Assembly: GCA_035315885.1 (NCBI GenBank)
Contig: DATFXM010000116.1
Span: 1-51,986 of the forward strand
Origin: DATFXM01 sp035315885
GTDB taxonomy: Bacteria; Acidobacteriota; Blastocatellia; UBA7656
Direction of reading: 5' to 3'
Length of the DNA stretch: 51,986 nucleotides
This document shows, in pieces, positions 25,328 through 34,370 of the stretch (position 1 is the first letter of the stretch; every line of letters begins with the position of its first letter). Made by a program: the position numbers and the translations under genes. A model generated the notes under the pieces. That model worked only from the letters and a program-made list of their open reading frames with translations. It was not told the DNA's origin and searched no databases.

Positions 25328-25365
25328 TGATTTGCTGTTGTCCTCTTGTCTGCCGTGCGCGTGCC

Positions 25366-25794
25366 CTACGCCCATTCGAGTGCGCCTTTACGCCAGGCGT
25401 AGTAATAGCCTACAACCAGGATGCCTATGAACACCAGCATCTCCACCAGCCCGAAGAGCGCCAGCCGGTCATAGATTACCGCCCAGGGAAACAGAAAAAT
25501 GGTCTCGACGTCGAAGACCAGAAACAACATCGCGACGATATAGAACCGGACCGAGAAGCGTTCGCGAGCGTCGCCGATCGGATCGACGCCGCACTCGTAG
25601 GGCAACAGCTTTTCGCGCTCAAAGACGCGCCGGTGCAACAGTCGCGACACCGCAAGCAACACCACGGGCAACAGTAGCGCTATCAGAAAAAAGATGGCGA
25701 TTGGAATGTAACCGTAGACTGGCGCCTGAGGCGTTGCGGTACGCGGTACAGCCGGACCGGTTTGCTGCTGCAACAATGCAAGAAGATCGATCAT
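25366..25794 (-). CDS. nuoA: NADH-quinone oxidoreductase subunit A
   Basis: NuoA is a small membrane subunit of complex I near the quinone channel. The 142-aa protein has three hydrophobic segments: IPIAIFFLIALLLPVVLLAV, FYIVAMLFLVFDVETIFLF and LVEMLVFIGILVVGYYYAW. It has the diagnostic YECGVDP and FDVETIFLFPWA. The ATG at 25794 follows AAGGTGA. Its stop lies 39 nt upstream of the nuoB start, consistent with one transcript. Confidence 0.95.
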   Translation of the reverse strand: MIDLLALLQQQTGPAVPRTATPQAPVYGYIPIAIFFLIALLLPVVLLAVSRLLHRRVFEREKLLPYECGVDPIGDARERFSVRFYIVAMLFLVFDVETIFLFPWAVIYDRLALFGLVEMLVFIGILVVGYYYAWRKGALEWA

Positions 25795-25878
25795 TCATTT
25801 CACCTTGCGTTGCCGGAATTGAGCCGTCGATAGAACGGTTATCTTAGTTTTGGCGCTTCGATCAGTCAAGGATGGTGA

Positions 25879-25913
25879 GTGCTAAGTGCTGAGTTCTGGT
25901 TGCTGAGTTGAAA
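25879..25913. repeat. Heptad array upstream of nuoA
   Basis: Five 7-bp units in a row: GTGCTAA, GTGCTGA, GTTCTGG, TTGCTGA, GTTGAAA. It lies in the divergent gap between nuoA and the tRNA-Leu gene, 85 nt upstream of the nuoA start. No matching opposite arm is obvious. Confidence 0.65.
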
Positions 25914-26040
25914 CCCGAGTTACATGGTCGCACGTAGCGGGGACGGAGCTTACTCCGGTACGGCGCCTACCGCGCCACGACCCCAAATCCCTACCCAGTT
26001 GCAAGTGCGCCTTTTCTTCAATTATTGTTCTCCTTCGGTT

Positions 26041-26055
26041 TTATGCGCCGCATAA
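26041..26055. repeat. 15-bp palindrome abutting tRNA-Leu
   Basis: TTATGCG-C-CGCATAA is a perfect 7+1+7 palindrome ending 2 nt before the tRNA 5' end. It could be an operator, a processing signal or chance; nothing else links it to a function. Confidence 0.45.
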
Positions 26056-26057
26056 GT

Positions 26058-26142
<85 letters not shown>

Positions 26143-26189
26143 GAAGTTTCTGAACCGGACTCACTCCGGCTCATTGAAAGGTTCGAACT

Positions 26190-27545
26190 TTGAACGTAAC
26201 AGTCACCGATCAAGAGGCGTGCAAAAAACAACTGAGGCTTGAAATACCGGGCGAGACCGTCCGGGCCGAGACCGATAAAGTCGCGACTGAACTCGCCAAA
26301 CAGATCAGCGTCCCGGGCTTCAGGCCAGGCCACGTGCCCAAATCAGTAGTAAAGACACGCTTCAAGAAAGAGCTTCGCGACGAAGTGCTGTCCCACTTGA
26401 TCCCTCATTCGGTGGGAGACGCGATCAAGGAAAAAGAGCTGAAGGTCGTAGGCCAGCCCTCAGTGGACGAGCTCAAGTTTCGTGACGACGAAACAATCGA
26501 CCTGACCATCAGCCTCGAAGTGGCCCCCGAATTCGAATTGTCCAACTACAAATCGATGCCCGTTCGGAAGCGCGTTTATAAGATTCGGGACATCGACGTG
26601 GACAACGTAGTCGAGGCCATGCGGATGAATCACGCGCAGCTTGTCCCGGTAGAAGATCGCCCCGCGCAGATCGGCGACATTGTGGGCGCCTCTCTTTCGA
26701 CCCGATTGATGGATGATAATGAAGAAGTCGCGGAGGCTGGTGAGTCCGAACGGAAGGAAATAAGGTTAGAGCTCGGCGGCCGGGAAGTTCTACAGGAGTT
26801 CACCGACGCTCTAACCGGAACAAAGATCGGTGAGAACAAACAGTTCACAGTCACCTATCCAGCGGATTACAAGGCTTCTCAGTTTGCTGGAAAGACGTAT
26901 GAATACAACGCCGAAGTGACCGGCATCCTCGTTAAGGAGTTGCCGGATCTCGACGATCAGTTTGCTCAGGTAGTGAATGAAGACTTCAAAACGATGGCGG
27001 ACTTACGAGACGCCGCACGAAAGGATCTCGAAGAAAAGGCTGGGCACAGGACGGAAGACGAATTGCGCAACGCGGTGATGGACCAATTGATCGAACGAAA
27101 CCGGTTCGATGTTCCGGAGGCCGCTGTTGAGGAAGCGATCAATGCGCGAATCAGTACGCTTGTCAGGGGGCTCGCTGCGCAGGGTGTGGATCCGCAAAAA
27201 CTCCAGGTAGACTGGGATGAGCTGCGAGAAGCAAACCGGGATCGCGCCACGAAGGAGGTGCGCGCGGCGTTCATACTGGACCGGATCGCCGATACTGAAA
27301 ACATCGAGGCATCAGACGAAGAACTGGACAACCAACTAAACGAGTTGGCGGAAAACTCGGGGCAATCTGTGGACCAGATAAGGGCTCGCTTGACAAAGAA
27401 TGGGACGCTGGATAGGCTGAGGGAGCAGATTAGAAACCGCAAAGTGCTCGACCTGGTGATTTCGGCCGCCGATATCAAAATTGAAGAAGTCGAAGGACCG
27501 GGTAACGACGAGTCAGAATCCGCGGGTGAGCAGGACGCGCGGTAG
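26190..27545 (+). CDS. tig: Trigger factor
   Basis: Trigger factor is the ribosome-associated chaperone with prolyl isomerase activity that meets nascent chains at the exit tunnel. The 451-aa protein has the N-terminal ribosome-binding signature PGFRPGHVPKSVV near residue 42. A peptidyl-prolyl isomerase domain spans about 150-245 (IGDIVGASLS ... FTDALTGTKIGENKQFTVTYPADY). A long helical C-terminal domain follows and ends in an acidic tail. The TTG start at 26190 has AAAGG 8 nt upstream. It heads the conserved tig-clpP-clpX-lon cluster, so it probably shares regulation with the proteases. Confidence 0.96.
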   Translation: MNVTVTDQEACKKQLRLEIPGETVRAETDKVATELAKQISVPGFRPGHVPKSVVKTRFKKELRDEVLSHLIPHSVGDAIKEKELKVVGQPSVDELKFRDDETIDLTISLEVAPEFELSNYKSMPVRKRVYKIRDIDVDNVVEAMRMNHAQLVPVEDRPAQIGDIVGASLSTRLMDDNEEVAEAGESERKEIRLELGGREVLQEFTDALTGTKIGENKQFTVTYPADYKASQFAGKTYEYNAEVTGILVKELPDLDDQFAQVVNEDFKTMADLRDAARKDLEEKAGHRTEDELRNAVMDQLIERNRFDVPEAAVEEAINARISTLVRGLAAQGVDPQKLQVDWDELREANRDRATKEVRAAFILDRIADTENIEASDEELDNQLNELAENSGQSVDQIRARLTKNGTLDRLREQIRNRKVLDLVISAADIKIEEVEGPGNDESESAGEQDAR

Positions 27546-27615
27546 GGTAGAGCCAGATTTAACCTCCTGCACCGTTCCCTGAAAAAAGAAACTTCCGGCG
27601 AGAAGCTAAGCCAAG

Positions 27616-27621
27616 TATAAT
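27616..27621 (+). promoter_or_regulatory. Candidate -10 box of clpP
   Basis: A perfect TATAAT lies 55 nt upstream of the clpP ATG, inside the tig-clpP gap. No clear -35 box or heat-shock sigma motif is seen at the expected distance. It suggests that clpP can be transcribed independently of tig. Confidence 0.35.
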
Positions 27622-27675
27622 AATCCGGTGAATCCGGAGTGCGTTAAGAAGTACTAGAAGGAGACAGAGGCACTT

Positions 27676-28263
27676 ATGGCACTGGTTCCGATGGTCGTGG
27701 AACAGACTGCCCGAGGCGAGCGCGCTTTTGACATTTATTCGCGACTGCTGAAGGACAATATCATCTTCATCGGAACGCCGATTGATGACACGATTGCCAA
27801 TCTGGTTGTCGCGCAGCTGTTGTTTCTTGAAGCCGAGGACCCTGACCGCGATATTTCACTCTACATCAACAGCCCGGGGGGCTCCATCACCGCAGGAATG
27901 GCGATCTACGACACGATGCAGTTCATACGGCCGGACGTAACCACGATTTGCGTCGGCCAGTGCGCTTCGATGGGCGCGCTGTTGCTAACCGCTGGAGCGG
28001 CTGGGAAAAGGTTTGCGCTGCCAAACTCTCGTATATTGATTCACCAGCCCTCGATCGGAGGGATCTCCGGACAGGCCACCGACATCAGGATCCACGCGGA
28101 AGAGATCATGCGCATGCGCAAGCTGACCAGCGAGATTCTGGCCAAGCATAGCGGGCAATCGCTCGAAGTTATTGAACGCGACGTGGAGCGCGACCGGATC
28201 ATGAGTGCGGATCAGGCCAAGGAGTATGGGTTGATCGACCAGGTCATTACGCACAGAGAGTGA
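27676..28263 (+). CDS. clpP: ATP-dependent Clp protease proteolytic subunit
   Basis: ClpP forms the tetradecameric serine-protease chamber served by ClpX or ClpA/C. The 195-aa protein keeps the triad: Ser98 in GQCASMG, His123 in LIHQPSIGG, and the Asp in the ERDVERD segment near residue 170. The family segments YINSPGGSITAGMAIYDTMQ and EYGLIDQVITHR are intact. A short propeptide (MALVPMVVEQ) is typical. The ATG is preceded by AAGGAG and AGAGG. clpX follows after 117 nt, which include a small perfect hairpin. Confidence 0.98.
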   Translation: MALVPMVVEQTARGERAFDIYSRLLKDNIIFIGTPIDDTIANLVVAQLLFLEAEDPDRDISLYINSPGGSITAGMAIYDTMQFIRPDVTTICVGQCASMGALLLTAGAAGKRFALPNSRILIHQPSIGGISGQATDIRIHAEEIMRMRKLTSEILAKHSGQSLEVIERDVERDRIMSADQAKEYGLIDQVITHRE

Positions 28264-28265
28264 GC

Positions 28266-28283
28266 GTTACCCCGTCGGGTAAC
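28266..28283 (+). terminator. Hairpin between clpP and clpX
   Basis: GTTACCC-CGTC-GGGTAAC forms a perfect 7-bp stem 2 nt after the clpP stop. No U-tract follows. It may stabilise the clpP mRNA end or act as a partial attenuator within the clpP-clpX unit. Confidence 0.35.
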
Positions 28284-28380
28284 CCAGTGGAATCACTCCA
28301 CCATTGGTCATTATCTACACTAGGTCATCGGCAGCGAGCCTCCAGGCAGACGCGTAAGATTTAGCAAGATCGGAGAGTTG

Positions 28381-29613
28381 ATGAGACGAGGCGACGACAC
28401 ATTGCGCTGCTCGTTTTGCGGCAAGTCGCAGAACGAAGTCAAGAAGCTGATTGCCGGCCCCACCGTTTATATCTGCAACGAGTGTATCGACATCTGCAAT
28501 GAGATCATCACCGATGATCAACAGCAGGAAACTGCCGCGCGCCGTCCGCCGCTTCCAAAACCGGTCGAAATAAAAGAATTCCTCGAAGACTACGTCATAG
28601 GTCAGGACGAAACAAAGAAGAAGCTCGCCGTCGCCGTTTATCAGCACTACAAACGCGTCGATATGCTGAAGCGCCGTTCGTCCGATGTTGAAATTCAGAA
28701 GTCCAACATCATGCTCATCGGACCTACTGGAACCGGCAAGACTCTTCTGGCGCAGACCCTGGCCCGCATGCTCAACGTGCCGTTCACCATCGTTGATGCC
28801 ACAACCCTGACCGAAGCGGGCTACGTCGGAGAAGACGTCGAAAACATCATCCTCAAGCTTCTGCAGGCAGCAAACGGAGACATCGAACGCGCGCAAACCG
28901 GTATCATCTATATCGACGAGATCGACAAGATCTGCCGCAAGGACGAGAATCCTTCAATCACTCGCGACGTCTCCGGCGAAGGCGTTCAACAAGCGCTGCT
29001 GAAAATATTGGAAGGCACGATAGCTAACGTTCCTCCTCAGGGAGGACGCAAACACCCGCATCAGGAGTTCTTCCCGGTCGATACAACCAACATCCTTTTT
29101 ATATGCGGAGGCGCTTTCGTCGGACTCGAGAAGGTAGTCGAGAAGCGAATCGGCAAGAAAGCCCTCGGATTCAATGCCAACGTGCGAAGCGTTCGCAACA
29201 AGCGGTTGAGCGAGACCCTCTCGCAAGTCGAGCCTGAAGATCTCATCAAGTTCGGTCTGATTCCGGAATTCGTCGGGCGCTTACCGGTGATCGGGACTCT
29301 GCACGAGCTGGATCGCGAGGCGATGGTCGAGATCCTTACCCAACCCAAGAACGCGCTGGTCAAGCAATATCAGAAGCTCTTCGAGTACGAGGGCGTCAAG
29401 CTGAGGTTTACCGACGACGCGCTCGTGGAAGTTGCGCGGATGGCTTGCGAGCGCAAGGTTGGAGCACGCGGGCTGAGGATGATTCTGGAAGAGCTGATGC
29501 TCGATGTGATGTACATGCTGCCTTCCAACAAGAAGGTAAAGGAATTTCTGGTCACGCGCGAGATGGTGGAAAACCGCCGCGCTACGTTTCCGGTGCTCGA
29601 GAAGGCCGGTTAA
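28381..29613 (+). CDS. clpX: ATP-dependent Clp protease ATP-binding subunit ClpX
   Basis: ClpX is the hexameric AAA+ unfoldase that feeds ClpP. The 410-aa protein starts with a zinc-binding domain (CSFCGKS ... CNECIDIC, four Cys). Walker A GPTGTGKT lies near residue 117, followed by IIYIDEIDKI (Walker B) and the GYVGEDVE pore loop. The VGARGLRMILE sensor-2 segment is present. The IGF-type ClpP-docking loop reads IGK here (KRIGKKALGF). The ATG at 28381 is preferred to the TTG 3 nt earlier because GGAG ends 5 nt upstream. It sits between clpP and lon. Confidence 0.98.
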   Translation: MRRGDDTLRCSFCGKSQNEVKKLIAGPTVYICNECIDICNEIITDDQQQETAARRPPLPKPVEIKEFLEDYVIGQDETKKKLAVAVYQHYKRVDMLKRRSSDVEIQKSNIMLIGPTGTGKTLLAQTLARMLNVPFTIVDATTLTEAGYVGEDVENIILKLLQAANGDIERAQTGIIYIDEIDKICRKDENPSITRDVSGEGVQQALLKILEGTIANVPPQGGRKHPHQEFFPVDTTNILFICGGAFVGLEKVVEKRIGKKALGFNANVRSVRNKRLSETLSQVEPEDLIKFGLIPEFVGRLPVIGTLHELDREAMVEILTQPKNALVKQYQKLFEYEGVKLRFTDDALVEVARMACERKVGARGLRMILEELMLDVMYMLPSNKKVKEFLVTREMVENRRATFPVLEKAG

Positions 29614-29663
29614 GTCGTTCCCGGGTCCCCCAAAAAGTTGCTTAAGTTTGCGATCCCGATTCT

Positions 29664-32096
29664 ATGAACGAGTTTACTGACAGCACCCCTACCGATGTCG
29701 TTCGATGTCCGATGGTTCCCATTCGAGACGTCGTGGTATTTCCCTATACGATGGTAGCGTTCGTGATCGGTCGCCCTGCGAGCGTGCGGGCGCTCGAGGC
29801 CGCGCTGCGCACCGAGAAGACCATCTTCCTCGCCACTCAACACGATGCGACGATAGACGAACCTACGGTCGAACAAGTCTACAGCATTGGAACCATCGCG
29901 CGGATTACCCACAACCTCCGACTGCCCGACGGCAACATCAAGGTCATGGTTGAGGGACTCGAACGCGCGCGCTCGGTGCGAGTCGAGGACAACGGCGACT
30001 ACTGGCTGGCTGTGCTGCGCAAGCCAAACGAGACCGCCGAACCTCGGTCCCGGCTTAATTCACTCGTCAGTCGAGTCGGATCTCTGGTTGACCAGTACGT
30101 ACGTCAATCTACCGAGCTCAGCAACCCCGAGACGTTGACCGCTGCCCTGCGCAACGACGATCCCGCCAGGCTCTGCGACACCATCGCTTCGAACCTTAAA
30201 ATATCGGTTGAAGATAAACAGGGTCTGCTCGAGATATTCTCGCTTCCTGACCGGCTCGCCAGACTTGTTGAAGTACTCGAAGTAGAACTGGAAAAGATCC
30301 AGGTCGATCGCGCAATTCATGGCCGCGTAAAGCGACAGATGGAGCGCGCGCAAAAGGAGTACTACCTCAACGAGAAGATAAAAGCGATCCACAAGGAACT
30401 CGGACGCAAGGATGAGAAGGCCGAGCTGGAAGAACTTAAACAGAAGATCGAATCGGCCGGGATGTCCAAGGACGCCTATGACAAAGCAATCACCGAATTG
30501 AGGCGCCTGGAGCAGATGCCTCCGATGTCTGCTGAAAGTACCGTCTCACGCAACTACCTTGACTGGTTACTGGCGGTGCCGTGGAAAGAGAAGTCGGAAG
30601 AAGTCCGGGACATCAAGGCTGCCCAGGTCATCCTGGATGCCGATCACTACGGACTTGAAAAGGTAAAAGAGCGGATACTCGAGTACCTTGCGGTTCGGCA
30701 GCTTGTTGAGAAACCGAAAGGATCGATCCTGTGTTTCGTGGGTCCTCCGGGAGTTGGGAAGACCAGTCTGGGCCGCTCGATCGCGAAGGCGACCGGCCGT
30801 AATTTTGTCAGGCTCAGCCTGGGAGGAGTGCGGGACGAAGCTGAGATTCGCGGCCATCGCCGGACCTACATCGGGGCGCTTCCGGGTCAGATCGTTCAGA
30901 TGATGAAGAAGGCGGGAACTGTAAATCCTCTCATCATGCTGGACGAGGTTGACAAGCTGGGAATGGATTTCCGAGGCGACCCTTCGGCTGCTCTGCTGGA
31001 GGTGCTCGATCCCGAACAGAACTACGCTTTTCACGATCACTACCTGGACGTCGAGTACGATTTGTCGAACGTGATGTTCATAGCGACGGCAAATGTCCTT
31101 CACACGATCCCTCCGGCGTTGCAGGACAGGCTGGAGATAATCCGGCTGCCGGGCTACACCGAGCGCGAGAAGCTGGAAATAGCGAAGCGACATCTTCTGC
31201 CGAAGCAACTCGAGGCGAACGGCGTAAAACAAGAACAGGTCGACGTCCTCGAAGATGCTATTAGAACAATAGCGCAGTTCTACACTCGCGAAGCCGGCGT
31301 GCGGAATCTCGAGCGCGAGCTCGCGTCTGTGCTGAGAAAACTGGCGCGCAAGATGCTGACCTCGGATGACCCTTCGACCTATCGCGAGATCGTCACTGGA
31401 GATCTGGTGAAGGATCTCCTGGGCCCGATCAGATTCAGACCGAGAAGTGTAGCGGAACAAAGCGAAGTCGGGCTTGCGACTGGTTTGGCGTGGACCGAGG
31501 TTGGCGGCGAAGTCCTGCATATCGAGGCTACTCTGATGCAGGGACGCGGTAATATAACGCTGACCGGCAAGCTTGGAGAGGTCATGCAGGAGTCCGCTCG
31601 AGCGGCGCTGTCCTGCGTCAGGGCTCGAGCCAAGCGGCTAGGCATCGCACCGGACTTTCACAAGCGGTACGATCTTCACCTGCACGTTCCCGAAGGTGCG
31701 ATCCCGAAAGACGGACCATCGGCGGGCATTGCGATCGCGACGGCCATTGTTTCCGTGCTGACCGAAGTTGCTATCAGGCGCGACGCGGCGATGACTGGCG
31801 AGATAACGCTTCGGGGCAGAGTTCTGCCGGTTGGTGGAATCAAGGAAAAACTGCTCGCGGCGCACCGCGCGGGGATTACGACGATCATAATCCCGAAAGA
31901 CAACGCAAAGGACCTGGTCGAGCTTCCGGAGGACGTGAAGCAGGCTCTTCAAATCATCTCGGTGGAGTCGGTCGACGAGGTCTGGTCCATGGCGCTCGAG
32001 GGGCCGTTGCCGCAGCCGGAAGTTCCGACGACTGAGGTTCCGATTTGGGGACAGCAGCCGGGAGATGCGCCTGCGTCGAATCCGACGATTGAGTAG
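29664..32096 (+). CDS. lon: ATP-dependent protease La
   Basis: Lon is the cytoplasmic AAA+ protease for damaged and regulatory proteins. The 810-aa protein has the LAN substrate-binding domain (about 10-205, VPIRDVVVFPYTMVAFVIGR), a coiled linker, AAA+ domain with Walker A GPPGVGKTS near 361, and a C-terminal protease domain. The catalytic dyad is Ser in PKDGPSAGIAI (around 686) and Lys in GGIKEKLLAA (around 727). The last 20 residues are Pro-rich and variable. The ATG at 29664 has no clear ribosome site. A heptad element starts 3 nt after the stop codon. Confidence 0.98.
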   Translation: MNEFTDSTPTDVVRCPMVPIRDVVVFPYTMVAFVIGRPASVRALEAALRTEKTIFLATQHDATIDEPTVEQVYSIGTIARITHNLRLPDGNIKVMVEGLERARSVRVEDNGDYWLAVLRKPNETAEPRSRLNSLVSRVGSLVDQYVRQSTELSNPETLTAALRNDDPARLCDTIASNLKISVEDKQGLLEIFSLPDRLARLVEVLEVELEKIQVDRAIHGRVKRQMERAQKEYYLNEKIKAIHKELGRKDEKAELEELKQKIESAGMSKDAYDKAITELRRLEQMPPMSAESTVSRNYLDWLLAVPWKEKSEEVRDIKAAQVILDADHYGLEKVKERILEYLAVRQLVEKPKGSILCFVGPPGVGKTSLGRSIAKATGRNFVRLSLGGVRDEAEIRGHRRTYIGALPGQIVQMMKKAGTVNPLIMLDEVDKLGMDFRGDPSAALLEVLDPEQNYAFHDHYLDVEYDLSNVMFIATANVLHTIPPALQDRLEIIRLPGYTEREKLEIAKRHLLPKQLEANGVKQEQVDVLEDAIRTIAQFYTREAGVRNLERELASVLRKLARKMLTSDDPSTYREIVTGDLVKDLLGPIRFRPRSVAEQSEVGLATGLAWTEVGGEVLHIEATLMQGRGNITLTGKLGEVMQESARAALSCVRARAKRLGIAPDFHKRYDLHLHVPEGAIPKDGPSAGIAIATAIVSVLTEVAIRRDAAMTGEITLRGRVLPVGGIKEKLLAAHRAGITTIIIPKDNAKDLVELPEDVKQALQIISVESVDEVWSMALEGPLPQPEVPTTEVPIWGQQPGDAPASNPTIE

Positions 32097-32098
32097 CG

Positions 32099-32161
32099 GT
32101 GATGAGTGGCGCGTGATGCGTACTGACGGGTTGTGAACGCATCGGTTGTTGCTCGTCACTT
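32099..32161. repeat. Heptad element between lon and engB
   Basis: Four 7-bp units follow the lon stop: GTGATGA, GTGGCGC, GTGATGC, GTACTGA (32099-32126). The right half pairs back with them: GATGCGT with ACGCATC, and GTGATGAG imperfectly with CTCGTCAC. The element fills the complete lon-engB gap and ends at the engB ATG, so it also occupies the engB ribosome-binding position. Confidence 0.6.
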
Positions 32162-32755
32162 ATGAAAACGAACAGCGCGAAATTTGTTAAGAGCGCAACC
32201 AGTCCCGAGCAATACCCGCGAGACGACCGGCCGGAAGTTGCTTTCATAGGCAGGTCGAACGTCGGCAAGTCCAGTTTGATAAACAGCCTGTTGGGCACGC
32301 GCGGGCTGGCCCGCACGAGTTCAACGCCTGGACGCACCCAGCTTATCAACTTTTTCTTGATAAACGATGCGTTCTACCTGGTGGATCTACCGGGTTACGG
32401 TTACGCGCGGGTGCCGAGCGCAGTGAAGAGGGAATGGGGGCCGATGGTGGAAAAATACCTTGCCAGCCGGCCAAACCTTGTGCTATCAGTTGTAATCACT
32501 GACTCGCGGCACAGGCCCACCGAGTTAGACCTGCAGATGATTGACTGGCTCCGGGCGAAGAACAAGCCGTTCGTCATCGCCGCAACCAAAGCCGACAAGT
32601 TGAGCAGTAACGAGCTGAAGGCGAGTCTCATCCGTGCTGCGGAAGCGTCAGGCAGGAATGAAATAGTTGCTTATTCTGCGGTGACCCGGCGGGGGGTCGA
32701 CCGCATCTGGAATGAGATAAACGCCCGCGTTGCAGGTTACCGGTCTCAGGTTTGA
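32162..32755 (+). CDS. engB: Ribosome biogenesis GTP-binding protein EngB/YsxC
   Basis: EngB is an essential Era/Obg-type GTPase needed for assembly of the large ribosomal subunit. The 197-aa protein has G1 GRSNVGKSS, G2 Thr in TSSTPGRTQ, G3 DLPGYGYA, G4 TKADK and G5 YSAVT. Length and spacing are normal. The clustering downstream of lon is common in bacteria. The ATG at 32162 directly follows a heptad element and has no Shine-Dalgarno sequence, so translation may depend on an alternative initiation mode or on coupling. Confidence 0.96.
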   Translation: MKTNSAKFVKSATSPEQYPRDDRPEVAFIGRSNVGKSSLINSLLGTRGLARTSSTPGRTQLINFFLINDAFYLVDLPGYGYARVPSAVKREWGPMVEKYLASRPNLVLSVVITDSRHRPTELDLQMIDWLRAKNKPFVIAATKADKLSSNELKASLIRAAEASGRNEIVAYSAVTRRGVDRIWNEINARVAGYRSQV

Positions 32756-32920
32756 AAATCGTTTTGAGCGATTTGTCCGATTCGTTTCTGTAACCCAATA
32801 CGCAGTTTATTAGTCCGATTCGCAAATTAGAAGAATCCCCCTTGCATCGAACACCACCCGGCGCGCATAGCTCAAAGCTCAACGCGCTGAACCTAACCCC
32901 TTAGAGGCAATCGAACAGCC

Positions 32921-34195
32921 ATGGCAGAAGACGTAAATGAGTTAATGGATATAGGCGATCTGAAAGATATGTCCATTTCGAAGCTGACCCAGATCGCCAA
33001 GGAACTGGACATCGCCGGCGCCACCGGTATGCGCAAACAGGAGCTGATTTTCAAGATCCTCCAGGCGCAGACCGAGAAATCGGGCCTCATCTTCTCTGAA
33101 GGTGTGCTCGAAACCCTGCCCGACGGGTTCGGTTTTCTGCGCGCGCCAGACTATAACTATTTGCCCGGTCCCGACGATATCTACGTCAGCCCTTCGCAGA
33201 TAAGAAAATTCGACCTGCGCACCGGCGATACAATATCGGGGCAAATCAGGCCGCCAAAAGAAGGAGAACGCTACTTCGCGCTCATCAAAGTTGAAGCAAT
33301 CAACTTCGAACCACCCGAGATGGCGCGCGACCGCGTGTTCTTCGATAACCTGACGCCGCTGTACCCGAACGAGAAAATAAAGATGGAGACCGACCAGGAG
33401 AACCTGTCGGCCCGCGTCCTGGACCTGATGACGCCTATCGGCAAGGGACAGCGCGCGCTCATCGTCGCTCCACCCCGGACCGGAAAGACGATGCTCCTGC
33501 AGAATGTCGCCAACTCGATCACCCGGAACCACCCGGAAGTCACGCTCATCGTATTGTTGATAGATGAGCGGCCCGAAGAAGTCACCGATATGCAGCGCTC
33601 CGTGCACGGCGAAGTCATCAGCTCCACATTCGACGAACCGCCGACCCGCCACGTTCAGGTCGCCGACATGGTGATCGAAAAAGCCAAGCGTCTGGTGGAA
33701 TACAAGCGCGACGTCGTCATCCTACTCGATTCGATCACTCGCCTGGCCCGAGCGCACAACTCCGTAGTTCCGCCTTCGGGCAAGATACTCTCGGGCGGTA
33801 TCGATTCAAACGCGCTCCAAAAACCAAAGCGCTTCTTTGGCTCCGCGCGCAACATCGAGGAAGGCGGTTCGCTGACGATCATCGCCACAGCGCTGATCGA
33901 CACCGGCTCGCGGATGGACGACGTGATCTTCGAAGAGTTCAAAGGTACCGGCAACCTCGAAATCAACCTCGATCGCAAGCTGAGCGACAAGAGAATCTTC
34001 CCGTCAATCGATATCAACAAGTCGGGAACGCGAAAAGAAGAACTGCTTCTTGCACAACAGGACTTCAATCGCATCATCGTGTTGCGACGCGTGCTCTCAC
34101 AACTTTCGCCAACGGAAGCGATGGAGCTGCTGCTCGAGAAACTCAGCAAGACCAGAAACAACAGCGATTTTCTGGATTCGATGCAGTCTCAATAG
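32921..34195 (+). CDS. rho: Transcription termination factor Rho
   Basis: Rho is the hexameric RNA-dependent ATPase that ends transcription of untranslated RNA. The 424-aa protein has the Rho N-terminal helical domain (about 10-50), the cold-shock-like RNA domain (about 55-125, GFGFLRAPDYNYLPGPDDIY), and the ATPase with Walker A PPRTGKT near 186 and Walker B VVILLDSITRL. The secondary-site Q-loop GGIDSNALQKPKRFFGSAR and R-loop are intact. The length is close to the E. coli protein, so there is no large insertion. A strong intrinsic terminator follows the stop codon. Confidence 0.98.
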   Translation: MAEDVNELMDIGDLKDMSISKLTQIAKELDIAGATGMRKQELIFKILQAQTEKSGLIFSEGVLETLPDGFGFLRAPDYNYLPGPDDIYVSPSQIRKFDLRTGDTISGQIRPPKEGERYFALIKVEAINFEPPEMARDRVFFDNLTPLYPNEKIKMETDQENLSARVLDLMTPIGKGQRALIVAPPRTGKTMLLQNVANSITRNHPEVTLIVLLIDERPEEVTDMQRSVHGEVISSTFDEPPTRHVQVADMVIEKAKRLVEYKRDVVILLDSITRLARAHNSVVPPSGKILSGGIDSNALQKPKRFFGSARNIEEGGSLTIIATALIDTGSRMDDVIFEEFKGTGNLEINLDRKLSDKRIFPSIDINKSGTRKEELLLAQQDFNRIIVLRRVLSQLSPTEAMELLLEKLSKTRNNSDFLDSMQSQ

Positions 34196-34224
34196 CAGAG
34201 AGCCTCGCGCTTTGGTACCCTCTA

Positions 34225-34268
34225 CGCGCGGGTCTCGCCGATGCCGGCGATTCCCGCGCGTTGTTTTT
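34225..34268 (+). terminator. Strong intrinsic terminator after rho
   Basis: CGCGCGGG (34225-34232) pairs with CCCGCGCG (34253-34260). Inside it TCGCCG-ATGC-CGGCGA forms a second 6-bp stem, separated by a 2-by-2 internal loop. TTGTTTTT follows. This is the clearest intrinsic terminator in the window. Confidence 0.85.
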
Positions 34269-34370
34269 GATCAAAGCCCGTTCTCCCGTAGCCGCCCCCC
34301 GCAAGCCTGTGCTAAAACTACTTTCCCGTTTCTCGCTGTAAAAGACTCGTTCGCAGGACACTGTGAAGCG

